Shown: positions 9,701-19,027, counted from the stretch's first letter. The stretch: DNA of 64,000 nt from Microvirga guangxiensis (GCF_900102135.1 NZ_FMVJ01000004.1:248001-312000), one strand, 5' to 3'. Program-made: numbers and translations. Notes: generated by a model from the letters alone, not told the origin.

Positions 9701-11281
9701 TCAAGCGGAAGGAGGCGCGTCATCCTCGAGCGGGATGAGACGCGGCAGGTAGCTCTCGTACCAGACCTTGAGTTTCGCCAGGGCCGGATGCGCGAGATTG
9801 CGGGTGAGATAGGCCTCGATGCGCGGCAGATGCTTGAGGTAATGCGGCTTGCCATCGCGCCGGTCGAGACGGGCGAAAATGCCGAGGATCTTGGTGGCGC
9901 GCTGTGCCGCCAGGATCGCATAGGCGCGAGCAAAGGCCGACACGTCGAAAGCGGGATCGAGAGCCTTGCGGTCACGGGCGTAAAGGCCGATGAGCTTGAG
10001 TTCGAGTTCGGCGGGCACGGTCACGCGTGCATCCTGCAGCAGTGAAGCGACGTCATAAGCGGGCGAACCCAGAACCGCATCCTGGAAATCGATGAGGCCC
10101 ACGCGCTGCAGGCCTTCCCGCTCGCTCATCCAGATCAGGTTCGGGGAGTGATAATCGCGCAGGGTCCAGGTTGCGGGACCTGCGAGAATTTCGTTCAGGG
10201 CTTCCGTCCAGAGATTGAGGAATTCCGCACGCGCGGATCCCGAGAGCTGCGTGCCGATGATGTGCGGGACATACCAATCGGCGAGCAACTCCACCTCGAT
10301 GAGCATGGCTTCGAGATCGTAGGGCGGGATTTCGTGCTCCACGCCATCCGCCACCGGCAGCACCTGCGGCAGTTCGGTGCTGTGCAGCTTCACGAGAAGG
10401 CGCGTGGCTTCCGCATAGCGCTCAGGGATCGGACCGTTCTCATCGACCACGGGATCGGCGCCGAGATCCTCGATCAGGAGAAGGCCCGCATCGAGATCCT
10501 CGCCGTAGATGTAGGGCGCGCTGAAGCCCAACGCCCGCAGGCCCTTGTCCATGGCGACGAACGCATGAACGGTCTCTGCGAGCTTCGCGATGGTCGTATA
10601 AGGCTTGCCGCGCCGTACGGGCGGGCCGACGGGACGCGGCGGCGAGATCATGAGCAGCGCGGTCTCGCCGTTCATCTTGATCAGCCGCTCATAAGAGCGG
10701 ATCACCGAGGCATCGCTCGGCATCGGCAGGCGCACGGCTTCCGACCAGCCGCAGCGGTCCACCAGGTTGCGGAAGGCTTTGATGCGCTGCAGGCGGGAGG
10801 CGAAGGCGCCGGTGCCGGTGAGCATGGCAACGCGGCCCTGGCCTCCAGGCGCGAAATCGAGGCGGATGTCGAGATGGTCGGGGTTCAGCGCATCCTCGGC
10901 GCGCTCGGGCCACTCCACGAGCGCGATGGCGTTCTCCGTCATCTCCTCCCAGCCCAGCTCCACCAGCTCATAACCGCCGGACAGGCGGTAGAAGTCGGCA
11001 TGGACGATGGGGCAGAGAGGACCGTCATAGACCTGCATGAGCGTGAAGGTAGGGCTCGGGACCTCCAGCTCCGGTTCGTTCGCGAGGGTGCGGACGAGCG
11101 CGCGAGCGAAGGTGGTCTTGCCGCTTCCCAGGCCGCCGGAGAGCGTCACGAGGTCGCCGGCTTTCAGCTCCTCTGCGAGCTTGCGCGCGAAATCCTCCGT
11201 GGCCTCGTGATCGGGAAGGGTCACGATCCATGCGGCTTGGGAAACATCCTGCTCGGACATGAGGGCTAATCCATTTACCAT
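9701..11281 (-). CDS. tsaE: TsaE-AmgK fusion: tRNA t6A ATPase domain plus anomeric MurNAc/GlcNAc kinase domain
   Basis: A two-domain protein of 526 residues. The first ~150 residues are TsaE, the ATPase needed for N6-threonylcarbamoyladenosine at tRNA position 37, with P-loop LSGGLGSGKTT and FTLMQVYDG. The remaining ~350 are an aminoglycoside-phosphotransferase-like kinase with catalytic loop RDYHSPNLIWM and metal site LIDFQDAVLGSPAYD. That arrangement matches AmgK, which phosphorylates MurNAc at the anomeric carbon. The ATG at 11281 follows TAGGATTGCCG, where the ribosome site overlaps the divL stop; a TTG at 11287 is also possible. A product of this architecture is common in Rhizobiales. 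Catalysis is inferred. Confidence 0.88.
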   Translation of the reverse strand: MVNGLALMSEQDVSQAAWIVTLPDHEATEDFARKLAEELKAGDLVTLSGGLGSGKTTFARALVRTLANEPELEVPSPTFTLMQVYDGPLCPIVHADFYRLSGGYELVELGWEEMTENAIALVEWPERAEDALNPDHLDIRLDFAPGGQGRVAMLTGTGAFASRLQRIKAFRNLVDRCGWSEAVRLPMPSDASVIRSYERLIKMNGETALLMISPPRPVGPPVRRGKPYTTIAKLAETVHAFVAMDKGLRALGFSAPYIYGEDLDAGLLLIEDLGADPVVDENGPIPERYAEATRLLVKLHSTELPQVLPVADGVEHEIPPYDLEAMLIEVELLADWYVPHIIGTQLSGSARAEFLNLWTEALNEILAGPATWTLRDYHSPNLIWMSEREGLQRVGLIDFQDAVLGSPAYDVASLLQDARVTVPAELELKLIGLYARDRKALDPAFDVSAFARAYAILAAQRATKILGIFARLDRRDGKPHYLKHLPRIEAYLTRNLAHPALAKLKVWYESYLPRLIPLEDDAPPSA

Positions 11282-11289
11282 CGGCAATC

Positions 11290-13857
11290 CTATTCGGCCG
11301 CTATAGGAGTTAGCGCAGATGAGCCGGAACGGCCATCGGAGGGAGATTCCTGCCTGTCATTGGGGAAAATGCAGGTGACCATGGTGCCCTGGCCCGGCGC
11401 GGAATCGAGCTCGATGCGCCCACCATGAAGCTCCACGAAGGAGCGGACGATGGACAACCCCAGGCCCACGCCCCGATGGCGGGTGCCGAGCGTATGACTC
11501 TCGAACCGCTCGAAAATGCGCGCTTTGATCTCCGGCGGAATGCCGCGGCCCTGGTCCTTCACGCCGAAGATCACCTCGCGGCCGTGCTTGCGCGCCGTGA
11601 CCGTGATGGTCTGCCCAGGCGAGGAGAAGCCCACCGCATTCGAGAGCAGGTTGAACAGGATCTGCCGCACGCGCTTGCCGTCCGCCACGAAGGTGCCGAT
11701 GTCGTCCGGCGTGTCGATGACGAGATGGATCGAGGATTCGGCGAGCCTGTCCTCCAGGCCGCGCATGGCGGCCTCGATGGTGGAGCGGATATCCACGATC
11801 TCGGGCGTCAGCTCCAGCGATCCGGTGTCGATGGAGGCGAGATCCAGAATGTCGTTGAGGATCGCGAGCAGCGCCGCCGACGAGCGCATGATGTGTTCCG
11901 CATAATCGCGCTGGCGCGGATTGAGCGCGCCCACCGTCTCGTCGCCCAGCAGCTGCGTGAAGCCGATGATGTTGGTGAGCGGCGAGCGCAGCTCATAGGA
12001 GACGTGATGCACGAACTCGTCGCGCAGGCGCGAGGCGCGCTCCAGCGCATCGTTGCGCTCGGTGAGCGCGCGCTCCACGTTCACACTCGCGGTCACGTCG
12101 GTGAAGCTCAACAGCGTCGCGCCGTCGGGCAGGGGCTGCGCCGTGCAGTCGAGCGCGGAGCCATCGGGCCGCTCGATGCGGCAGGAATGCCCCATGCGCA
12201 TGTCGGCCAGTCCCAGGACAGCGCCGCGAATGTCGATCCAGGGTTCGTCCTGCGGCGCGAGCAGGCGACACATCTTGATGACCGCATCCGCATGCGGGTG
12301 CTGCGTCAGCACATCGGTGGGTAGGTTCCACATATCCGCGAAGGCGCGGTTGTGCAGCTTCAGGCGCCCGTCCGAACCGAACACGGCCACACCCTCCTTG
12401 AGGGTGTTGAGCGTCTCGTCCTGCACCTGGGTCAGCGAGTTGACCTGCGAGGCGAGTTCGAAGCGCTCGCTCACGTCGTCGAACAGATAGGTCACGCCGC
12501 CCTGCGGATTGGGATTGATCACCACGCGCAGGGTGCGCCGGTCCGGCAGGTGCCACCAGGTTTCCTGCTGTTCGACCGAGCGATAGCCGGCGAGGAAATC
12601 CGCTTTCCATGCGCGGAAATCCGCCTGCTCCGGCAGCTTGCGCGCAGCGCGCAGGCGGTCGAGCACTTCACTGTCCGTCGGACGCGAGGAGAGGAACGCG
12701 GCATCCAGGCCCCAGAGCTGCTGATAGGCGGCGTTGCTGAAGATCAGGTTCTGCGCGGCATCGAAGATCGCAACCGCTGTCGGCAACTGATCGAGGGTTC
12801 GCACATGCGCATCCATCTGGCGCTGCAGATCGGTGCGGACGGCTTCGAGTTCCGACACATCCACTGCAATACCCGCGCTGCCGCCGGAAGTGGGGCGCTC
12901 GATCACGTCGAGAACGGCGCGCTGTCCGGCGACGACCGCCGTCACGCGCGCAGCGTAAGTCGCGCCGTTTGCGCGTTGGCGGCTCGCATCCTCGCGCGCC
13001 CGCTCGCTCAGGAGTTCGAGGGAACGTGCGATCGCATCGTCCAGATTCGGTGCTTCGACGGCGCGCAGATAGGCCTGGTTCGCCCAGAGAAGTTTTCCTT
13101 CGGCGTCACGGATCCAGAGCGGATAGGCCACGTCGTCCAGCAGCATGGTCATGGAACGCAGGTCGCTGCGGGCAGTGGCAAGTTCGGCGCGGGTTTTGAG
13201 AAGATCCGCACGGTCGCCGGTGACGTCGCGCAGGCGCAGGATCGCCCGGCCGCCGATGGTGCGGCCCTCCACGTCGATGAAACGGTTGAAGAGCGTTTGC
13301 GCGACCAGTCGGAAGGCTTCGCCACGCTGCTTCAACTGCTCGATGGCGGCTTCTGCAGCTGCTGCATCGCCCGGTTGCAGCCAGGTGCCGAAAGCCAGCG
13401 CGCGCTGCGCAGGCGCACCTTCGCCGATGACGGACGGATCGCCCTGAAAGCGCGGCTCGCTGTTCCGTCCCTGCCAGCTCACCAGCAATTGGCGCTCGGA
13501 TCCCATGAGCAGAGCCGCGAGATCGTCGGAGCCGCGAAGAGCCGCGAGTTCCTTGCGTAAGCTGCGTTCCACGCGCCCCGACCGGCGGCGTTCCACCATC
13601 AGCAGCAGGGAGGTGATGGTGGTGAGCGAGACGAGCCCCATGAACAGGCCGAAGGCAGCCGCGCTGTGAAGGTCGAAGCTGTAGAGGTAGGCGAGAATGT
13701 CGGAGGCCTGCTCCAGAAGGTCGGCAGGCGCATCGGCGGCGAGCGCACTCTGAGACGTTCCGGACAGCAGCGTCAGGCTCAAGGGCACGCGGATGGAGCC
13801 TGCGAGAGGGCTCGTCTCTTCCGGGCTCATGTTCCTGTGCTCGCTCTGCCCGGCCAT
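11290..13857 (-). CDS. divL: DivL-type PAS-containing pseudo-histidine kinase (Tyr at phospho-acceptor site)
   Basis: An 855-residue membrane protein with one transmembrane helix (about 65-87), several PAS-like modules, a dimerisation helix and an HATPase domain (QILFNLLSNAVGFS, GRGIPPE, GLGLSIV). The H-box reads FVHHVSYELRSPLTN: the phospho-accepting His is replaced by Tyr621. This is the hallmark of DivL, the Caulobacter protein that binds DivK and controls CckA-to-CtrA signalling. Residues 21-40 resemble a signal-like hydrophobic patch. It is followed at once by tsaE-amgK. A full CtrA-type box lies 190 bp upstream. Function as a cell-cycle regulator is by family; partners are not in this window. 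Confidence 0.9.
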   Translation of the reverse strand: MAGQSEHRNMSPEETSPLAGSIRVPLSLTLLSGTSQSALAADAPADLLEQASDILAYLYSFDLHSAAAFGLFMGLVSLTTITSLLLMVERRRSGRVERSLRKELAALRGSDDLAALLMGSERQLLVSWQGRNSEPRFQGDPSVIGEGAPAQRALAFGTWLQPGDAAAAEAAIEQLKQRGEAFRLVAQTLFNRFIDVEGRTIGGRAILRLRDVTGDRADLLKTRAELATARSDLRSMTMLLDDVAYPLWIRDAEGKLLWANQAYLRAVEAPNLDDAIARSLELLSERAREDASRQRANGATYAARVTAVVAGQRAVLDVIERPTSGGSAGIAVDVSELEAVRTDLQRQMDAHVRTLDQLPTAVAIFDAAQNLIFSNAAYQQLWGLDAAFLSSRPTDSEVLDRLRAARKLPEQADFRAWKADFLAGYRSVEQQETWWHLPDRRTLRVVINPNPQGGVTYLFDDVSERFELASQVNSLTQVQDETLNTLKEGVAVFGSDGRLKLHNRAFADMWNLPTDVLTQHPHADAVIKMCRLLAPQDEPWIDIRGAVLGLADMRMGHSCRIERPDGSALDCTAQPLPDGATLLSFTDVTASVNVERALTERNDALERASRLRDEFVHHVSYELRSPLTNIIGFTQLLGDETVGALNPRQRDYAEHIMRSSAALLAILNDILDLASIDTGSLELTPEIVDIRSTIEAAMRGLEDRLAESSIHLVIDTPDDIGTFVADGKRVRQILFNLLSNAVGFSSPGQTITVTARKHGREVIFGVKDQGRGIPPEIKARIFERFESHTLGTRHRGVGLGLSIVRSFVELHGGRIELDSAPGQGTMVTCIFPNDRQESPSDGRSGSSALTPIAAE

Positions 13858-14046
13858 GCCGTGCGGTCCTCCCCGATCAGGCCCTTGTCACCAGGCCAAG
13901 TGTGTTCATGCCTCTGGTGCTTGGGTTGCTCAGAGGAGATACCGCCTACGCATGAACGGAACTGCCGGCATGGTCTGGAAAGGAACCACGGTATTGCCGG
14001 TCGAATCGCGTTCACTCTAGACTACCCCCGACTCCGCCAGGAAGAG

Positions 14047-14063
14047 GGTTAACGTCGGCTTAA
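14047..14063 (-). promoter_or_regulatory. Candidate CtrA-binding box upstream of divL
   Basis: The minus strand reads TTAAGCCGACGTTAACC, an exact match to the CtrA consensus TTAA-N7-TTAACC and oriented towards divL, 190 bp before its start codon. Binding has not been shown; the call is from the motif and the target's role in CtrA control. Confidence 0.6.
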
Positions 14064-14162
14064 TCTTCCTTTGGAGAAGCTGTGCGCAATTGGTGGAAAG
14101 CTATTGCATTTTCGACACACGCTGCCCTTGCGGCACTCCGCCGATTCGACGCAGGAACACAC

Positions 14163-14190
14163 AAAAAAAGCCCGGCATGGCGCCGGGCTT
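14163..14190 (-). terminator. Rho-independent terminator of ahcY
   Basis: A 9-bp stem AAGCCCGGC/GCCGGGCTT with a 5-nt loop, followed on the minus strand by seven T residues. It begins about 30 bp after the ahcY stop. Confidence 0.9.
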
Positions 14191-14220
14191 CCTTGAGGCA
14201 TTCCGCAAGGGAAGCGGATA

Positions 14221-15621
14221 TCAGTAGCGGTAATGGTCCGGCTTGAACGGGCCCGTCTCCGATACGCCGATGTACGAAGCCTGATCGGGGCGCAGCTTGG
14301 TGAGCTTCACGCCGATCTTTTCCAGATGCAGCGAAGCGACCTTCTCGTCCAGGTGCTTCGGCAGGGTGTAGACCTTGTTCTCGTACTTGCCGGCGTTGTT
14401 CCAGAGCTCGATCTGGGCGAGGGTCTGGTTGGTGAACGAGGCCGACATCACGAAGGACGGGTGGCCCATGGCGTTGCCGAGGTTCACGAGGCGGCCTTCC
14501 GAGAGCAGGATGATGCGGTGGCCGTCGGGGAAGGTGATCTCGTCCACCTGCGGCTTCACGTTGTCCCATTTCAGGTTCTTGAGCGCGGCAACCTGAATCT
14601 CGTTGTCGAAGTGGCCGATGTTGCAGACGATGGCGCGGTCCTTCATCGCACGCATGTGCTCGATGGTGATCACGTCCTTGTTGCCGGTGGCGGTGACGAA
14701 GATGTCGGCGCGAGGAGCGGCATCCTCCATCGTCGTGACCTCATAGCCTTCCATGGCGGCCTGGAGCGCGCAGATCGGATCGACTTCCGACACGAGCACG
14801 CGGCAGCCGGCCTGGCGGAGCGAAGCGGCCGAGCCCTTGCCCACGTCGCCGAAGCCGGCGACCATGGCGACCTTGCCGGCCATCATCACGTCCGTGCCGC
14901 GGCGGATGCCGTCGACCAGCGACTCGCGGCAGCCGTAGAGGTTGTCGAACTTCGACTTGGTGACCGAGTCGTTCACGTTGATGGCGGGGAAGAGCAGCTT
15001 GCCTTCCTTGGCCATGATGTAGAGGCGGTGGACGCCCGTGGTGGTCTCTTCCGAGACGCCCTTGATCGACTTGGCGATCTCGGCGAACCAGCCCTTCGGC
15101 TTCTCGTTCAGAAGGCGCTTGATCAGCGCGAAGAGAACTTCCTCTTCCTCAGCGCCGGGCTTCTCGAGGAAAGCCACATCGCCCTGCTCGGCGCGAAGGC
15201 CGAGATGGACGAGCATGGTGGCGTCGCCGCCGTCGTCGAGGATCATGTTCGGAACGCCGCCGCCATGCCAGTCGAACAGCTTCGCGGTGTAGTCCCAGTA
15301 CTCGGTGAGCGTCTCGCCCTTATAGGCGAAGACCGGGATGCCGGCAGCCGCGATGGCGGCGGCGGCGTGGTCCTGGGTGGAGTAGATGTTGCAGGACACC
15401 CAGCGGATGTCGGCGCCCAGATGCTTCAGGGTCTCGATCAGCACCGCGGTCTGGATGGTCATGTGCAGCGAGCCGGCGATACGGGCGCCCTTCAGGGGCT
15501 GCTTCGGGCCGTATTCCTCGCGAACGGCCATGAGGCCCGGCATCTCGGTCTCGGCGATCGAGATTTCCTTGCGGCCGAAATCGGCGAGGCCGATGTCCTT
15601 AACGATATAGTCCTGAGCCAT
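14221..15621 (-). CDS. ahcY: S-adenosylhomocysteinase
   Basis: A 466-residue NAD-dependent cytoplasmic enzyme that hydrolyses S-adenosylhomocysteine to adenosine and homocysteine, relieving product inhibition of methyltransferases. The N-terminus ([17 protein letters not shown]), the NAD-binding loop [14 protein letters not shown] and the C-terminal KPDHYRY are all typical. Length fits the long proteobacterial form. It is a single-gene transcript by appearance, with its own terminator. A perfect inverted repeat 73-92 bp before the start codon is a likely operator. Confidence 0.98.
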   Translation of the reverse strand: MAQDYIVKDIGLADFGRKEISIAETEMPGLMAVREEYGPKQPLKGARIAGSLHMTIQTAVLIETLKHLGADIRWVSCNIYSTQDHAAAAIAAAGIPVFAYKGETLTEYWDYTAKLFDWHGGGVPNMILDDGGDATMLVHLGLRAEQGDVAFLEKPGAEEEEVLFALIKRLLNEKPKGWFAEIAKSIKGVSEETTTGVHRLYIMAKEGKLLFPAINVNDSVTKSKFDNLYGCRESLVDGIRRGTDVMMAGKVAMVAGFGDVGKGSAASLRQAGCRVLVSEVDPICALQAAMEGYEVTTMEDAAPRADIFVTATGNKDVITIEHMRAMKDRAIVCNIGHFDNEIQVAALKNLKWDNVKPQVDEITFPDGHRIILLSEGRLVNLGNAMGHPSFVMSASFTNQTLAQIELWNNAGKYENKVYTLPKHLDEKVASLHLEKIGVKLTKLRPDQASYIGVSETGPFKPDHYRY

Positions 15622-15694
15622 GATGGCCTCCGTCTATCTATGGGATTTGAATTGGCGCTGTCTCTACCAGAGAGCCGCCGGAGAGGCAATCAAG

Positions 15695-15714
15695 ATATAA
15701 AGATGTCTTTATAT
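15695..15714. promoter_or_regulatory. Perfect 9-2-9 inverted repeat upstream of ahcY, candidate SahR/ArsR-family operator
   Basis: ATATAAAGA-TG-TCTTTATAT is a perfect palindrome with a 2-bp centre in an otherwise GC-rich region. ArsR-family regulators such as SahR, which controls S-adenosylhomocysteine recycling genes in Proteobacteria, bind AT-rich palindromes of this kind. The assignment to SahR is inference. Confidence 0.6.
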
Positions 15715-15774
15715 GTTTTCGGGCAGAGGCTTTCTTCCATCATGGTTAGGCTCGTCCTGACCATCCACGCATGA

Positions 15775-15900
15775 AGCACTACCGCTCCCCGTAAGGGAGA
15801 GGGGAGCTTGTGCCGCACCTTCACGATCCGGTCTTTGAAGAGGAAGAGGACATCTGAAATAGAATCACCGGCGCAAGGCCGGTGATGACAGGCGGAAATG
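15775..15900. repeat. Intergenic hairpins between ahcY and HPr gene
   Basis: Two palindromic units follow one another: GCTCCCC/GGGGAGC near 15783-15808 and ATCACCGGC/GCCGGTGAT near 15864-15887. Neither has a clear T-tract. They look like short dispersed intergenic palindromes, or in part a weak terminator downstream of the HPr gene. Low certainty. Confidence 0.35.
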
Positions 15901-15917
15901 CCGACTTGAGGAAAGGC

Positions 15918-16235
15918 TTACTCGTCCTCGCCGAACCGGTTGGCGAGAAGATCGTCGATGGCCTGGAGGCAGGCTGTCGCGTCCTGGCCCTTGGCGGTCA
16001 CGGTGATGCTGGTGCCCTGGGCCGCGGCTAAGGTCAGGAGGCCCATGATCGAGCGTCCGCCCACGGTTTCGCCGCAGCGGGTCACGGTGACGTCGGCGTT
16101 GAAGCGCTCGACCGTCTGCACGAACTTGGCCGAGGCGCGAGCATGCAGGCCCCGGCGGTTGATGATGGGCAGCTCCCGAGCCTCAGCCCCCTCGGGAATA
16201 GGCGCAGGGGGACAATCTTCGAGGGGCCGATCCAT
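15918..16235 (-). CDS. ptsH: HPr-family phosphocarrier protein
   Basis: A 105-residue HPr/NPr-like protein with a 20-residue N-terminal extension. The phosphorylatable His31 sits in GLHARAS. The regulatory Ser62 in GRSIMGLL, the target of HprK, is also kept. In alphaproteobacteria lacking sugar EIIB/EIIC, such HPr proteins relay phosphate from EI-Ntr to regulatory EIIA proteins. It starts 5 bp after the EIIA-Man gene and is probably its operon partner. No EI or sugar permease component is in the window. Confidence 0.93.
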   Translation of the reverse strand: MDRPLEDCPPAPIPEGAEARELPIINRRGLHARASAKFVQTVERFNADVTVTRCGETVGGRSIMGLLTLAAAQGTSITVTAKGQDATACLQAIDDLLANRFGEDE

Positions 16236-16240
16236 GGTGC

Positions 16241-16642
16241 TTATTTTCCAGACAGAACGCGCGAAGCGATGTTGATGTACTTCCTTCCCGCCTCCTGAGC
16301 GTGCGAGACCGCATCGCCAAGGGGCTCCTCGTCACGGACGGAGGCCAGCTTGATGAGCATGGGCAGGTTGATGCCGGCGACAACCTCGACGGAGCCGCCG
16401 TTCATGCAGGACAGGGCCAGGTTCGAGGGCGTGCCCCCGAACATGTCGGTCAGAACCACAACCCCGTGGCCCGAATTGACCCGGCACACGGCGGCCATGA
16501 TGTCCTTACGCCGTGTTTCCATGTCGTCGTCAGGGCCGATCGTGATCGTCTCGAGCTGCTCTTGAGGTCCCACGACATGCTCCAGCGCGGCTTTGAATTC
16601 CGTCGCGAGCTGCCCGTGGGTGACGAGCACCATTCCAATCAT
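16241..16642 (-). CDS. PTS EIIA component, mannose (EIIA-Man/ManX-like) family
   Basis: A 133-residue free-standing EIIA-Man domain with the active-site His9 in VLVTHGQLA and the conserved VLTDMFGGTPSN loop. No EIIB or EIIC is attached, so a regulatory role in an incomplete PTS is more likely than transport. It lies between hprK (88 bp upstream) and the HPr gene (5 bp downstream), all on the minus strand. Confidence 0.93.
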   Translation of the reverse strand: MIGMVLVTHGQLATEFKAALEHVVGPQEQLETITIGPDDDMETRRKDIMAAVCRVNSGHGVVVLTDMFGGTPSNLALSCMNGGSVEVVAGINLPMLIKLASVRDEEPLGDAVSHAQEAGRKYINIASRVLSGK

Positions 16643-16730
16643 AATGTTCCAGGTCCGAACGCTCCGAGAGCGGAGCCGCTATTTTGTGCACCGCGAAGCC
16701 TAGCGCAAGTGCGTTGAGAGGAAAAGTTCA

Positions 16731-17186
16731 TCACAGTGTCACGACCGTGTCGCAAACACCACTCAGGCGGCCCAACGCGATACTGGCAAAACTTGCCCCG
16801 GCGCGCATGCGGATGCGAGGGACCATGACGCCGCATAGAACAACGTTGCCATCCTGTGCTTCCGGGAAGCGTGGCGGGTCTTCGCTCAGGTCGATCACGA
16901 GGCGGATGACGGCGGATCGCTCGTAGGGCTGGCGGATGATCCCGAGGCCGTGAACCTCGAGGTGTCCGGCAAGGGGCTCGACAGGGCTTCCCAGGAGGCG
17001 TCCGTGCTCGGCCCGCAGGCCGGTTCTGTCGTCGCTGACGAGGCAGCCGAACCGGCCAGCCTGAAGCGTGTGCAGCACCATTTCGCGCGCCAGCGTCGAC
17101 TTGCCGGAGCCCGAGCGTCCCCGGATCAGGACACCCGCCTCGCCAATGACGACGCAGGAAGCGTGAATGGTCTCGGACCGGCTCAA
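16731..17186 (-). CDS. hprK: Mini HPr kinase/phosphorylase (catalytic domain only)
   Basis: A 151-residue HprK corresponding to the C-terminal catalytic half of the ~310-residue Firmicutes enzyme. The P-loop GRSGSGKST is at residues 23-31 and the family end motif VPRIRMRAG is present. It phosphorylates and dephosphorylates the regulatory serine of HPr; Ser62 is present in the neighbouring HPr. It overlaps the end of chvG by 4 bp (ATGA type), tying its synthesis to the ChvG sensor kinase. Confidence 0.92.
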   Translation of the reverse strand: MSRSETIHASCVVIGEAGVLIRGRSGSGKSTLAREMVLHTLQAGRFGCLVSDDRTGLRAEHGRLLGSPVEPLAGHLEVHGLGIIRQPYERSAVIRLVIDLSEDPPRFPEAQDGNVVLCGVMVPRIRMRAGASFASIALGRLSGVCDTVVTL

Positions 17187-19027
17187 GGCGTCTTCTCTCC
17201 TTGAGATTTCTTGGCCTGTTCTTTCCTCCCCCTGGGGCTCTCGGGGGTCGGCAGGCGGATGACGAAGCGGGCGCCCAAACGCGTCGGCTCGCCGTCCTCA
17301 TCCGGCGGTCCGGGACGGTTCTCAGCGCGGATCGTGCCGCGATGGGCCTCGATGATCTGGCGCGAGATCGACAGGCCGAGACCCGAGTTCTGGCCGAAGC
17401 CCTGCTCGGGCCGGTCCGTGTAGAAGCGCTCGAAGATCCGGTCGAGGGCATCCGGCTCGATGCCGGGGCCGCTGTCTTCCACCAGCACTTCGACGTCGTT
17501 CTTGCGCCGACGAAGGGTCACGCGAACAGCCGCATCCGGCGGGGAGAAGGAGCGGGCGTTGTCGATGAGGTTGTTGAACACCTGTCCCAGGCGGCTGTCA
17601 TGGCCGAACACCAAAAAGGCATCGCGGCCGCGCGCATGCTTTTCGATGTTGAGTTCGATATGCGGATCGTGCTCCTGACGGCGCTCGTTGGCGACCGACA
17701 CCACCGCATCGAGCAGGCGCGCCATGTCCACCGGCTCCGCATCCGCACGGGCAAGCTCCGCATCGAGACGCGAGGCATCGGAAATGTCGCTGATGAGACG
17801 GTCGAGACGCCTGACGTCGTGCTGGATGATCGACATGAGGCGCTGGCGGGAATCGTCGTTGCGCGCCAGCGGCAGCGTCTCCACGGCGCTGCGCAGGGAC
17901 GTGAGCGGATTCTTCAGCTCATGCGCCACGTCGGCCGCGAAGCTCTCGATGGCATCGATGCGGTTGTAGAGCGCTTTCGTCATGTCGCGCAGCGCGCCGG
18001 AGAGGTGGCCGATCTCGTCGGAGCGATTGGTGAAATCCGGAATCTCCTGACGCGATTTCGTGCCCCAGCGAACACGCTCCGCTGCTTCTGCGAGACGGCG
18101 CACGGGGCCTGCGATCGCGCCCGCGAGAAACAGTGAGAGCACGATCATCACGATGGCGGCGATGAGGAACACCTGCAGCAATGCGAAGCGCTCGGAGGCG
18201 ATGATCGCGTCGATGTCGCCTTCCTGCGTGGAGAGCAGCAAGACGCCCTGCACCGTGCGGAAGCGCTGGATCGGCACCGCCACGGATACGATGGTCTCGC
18301 CCCGCGTATTCACGCGCACAACGCTCGATTGCTGGCCCGAGAAGGCCTGCTGAACCTCCGCGAGCGACTTCCCGTTCGCGGGGCCGGGATCCTCGAGCAC
18401 CGGGCGCTTGGTGCGCCGGAACATCTTGCGCACGCTGTTCCAGATCCGCTCGATGAAGCTCGCGGTGTCCTCCACGTTGGCGACCGGTGCGAGGTCCATG
18501 CGCAGAATGTCGCCGCGGGAATAGAAGTTGCGCGAATCGAGCAGGAGCAGACCGTCCCGGTCGAAGATGCGCGCGCGGGTCTGGGTCGGCGTCACGAGCC
18601 GCCGCAGCAGGGGCGCCACCCGCTCCGGATTGATGGAGAATTCGAGCGAGGTAAGGCTTTCGTCGTTGAGACGCTCGGTCTCGCCCGCCTGCATCTGCAG
18701 AAGCTGGTCCGGGTCGAGGGTGATGGTGTTGGTCTCCACCGTCGCAGAGCTGGCGATGGCGCCTGCGATGATTTCGCCTTGGGTCAAAAGGCTCTGCACC
18801 CGCGCCTCGATGAGGCCCTCGCGGAACTGGTTGAGATAGAGAAAGCCCACGAGCAGGGCCATGAGGCCCGCCAGATTGAGCATGACGATCCGGCGCGTCA
18901 GGCTCGACGAGGCGCGTTGGGAGAGCATGCGGCCGAAATTCTTCAGCCGTGCCAGGAGGCCTCGAGGCTCAGGCGGATCGTCGGTCGCCGCCTCGGCGTA
19001 GATGGGATCAGCCTTCATGCCGCTCAT
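17183..19027 (-). CDS. chvG: ChvG-type sensor histidine kinase (acid/envelope sensing)
   Basis: A 614-residue inner-membrane kinase. Transmembrane helices lie at about 47-67 and 278-300, flanking a periplasmic stimulus-sensing domain. A HAMP linker follows, then the H-box DVAHELKNPLTSLR with phospho-acceptor His369 and a HATPase domain (FNNLIDNARSFSPP, DSGPGIEPD, GLGLSI). In Rhizobiales ChvG-ChvI responds to low pH and periplasmic cues and controls exopolysaccharide, motility and carbon metabolism. It lies 80 bp downstream of chvI and overlaps hprK. Confidence 0.93.
   Translation of the reverse strand: MSGMKADPIYAEAATDDPPEPRGLLARLKNFGRMLSQRASSSLTRRIVMLNLAGLMALLVGFLYLNQFREGLIEARVQSLLTQGEIIAGAIASSATVETNTITLDPDQLLQMQAGETERLNDESLTSLEFSINPERVAPLLRRLVTPTQTRARIFDRDGLLLLDSRNFYSRGDILRMDLAPVANVEDTASFIERIWNSVRKMFRRTKRPVLEDPGPANGKSLAEVQQAFSGQQSSVVRVNTRGETIVSVAVPIQRFRTVQGVLLLSTQEGDIDAIIASERFALLQVFLIAAIVMIVLSLFLAGAIAGPVRRLAEAAERVRWGTKSRQEIPDFTNRSDEIGHLSGALRDMTKALYNRIDAIESFAADVAHELKNPLTSLRSAVETLPLARNDDSRQRLMSIIQHDVRRLDRLISDISDASRLDAELARADAEPVDMARLLDAVVSVANERRQEHDPHIELNIEKHARGRDAFLVFGHDSRLGQVFNNLIDNARSFSPPDAAVRVTLRRRKNDVEVLVEDSGPGIEPDALDRIFERFYTDRPEQGFGQNSGLGLSISRQIIEAHRGTIRAENRPGPPDEDGEPTRLGARFVIRLPTPESPRGRKEQAKKSQGEKTP

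Larger units (their letters stand above)
13858..14220. other. Intergenic region between divL and ahcY (363 bp)
   Basis: No convincing gene. It holds the divL leader with GGGGAGG before its ATG, a CtrA-type box (14047-14063) and the ahcY terminator (14163-14190). The stretch 14064-14160 shows nothing recognisable. Confidence 0.7.
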
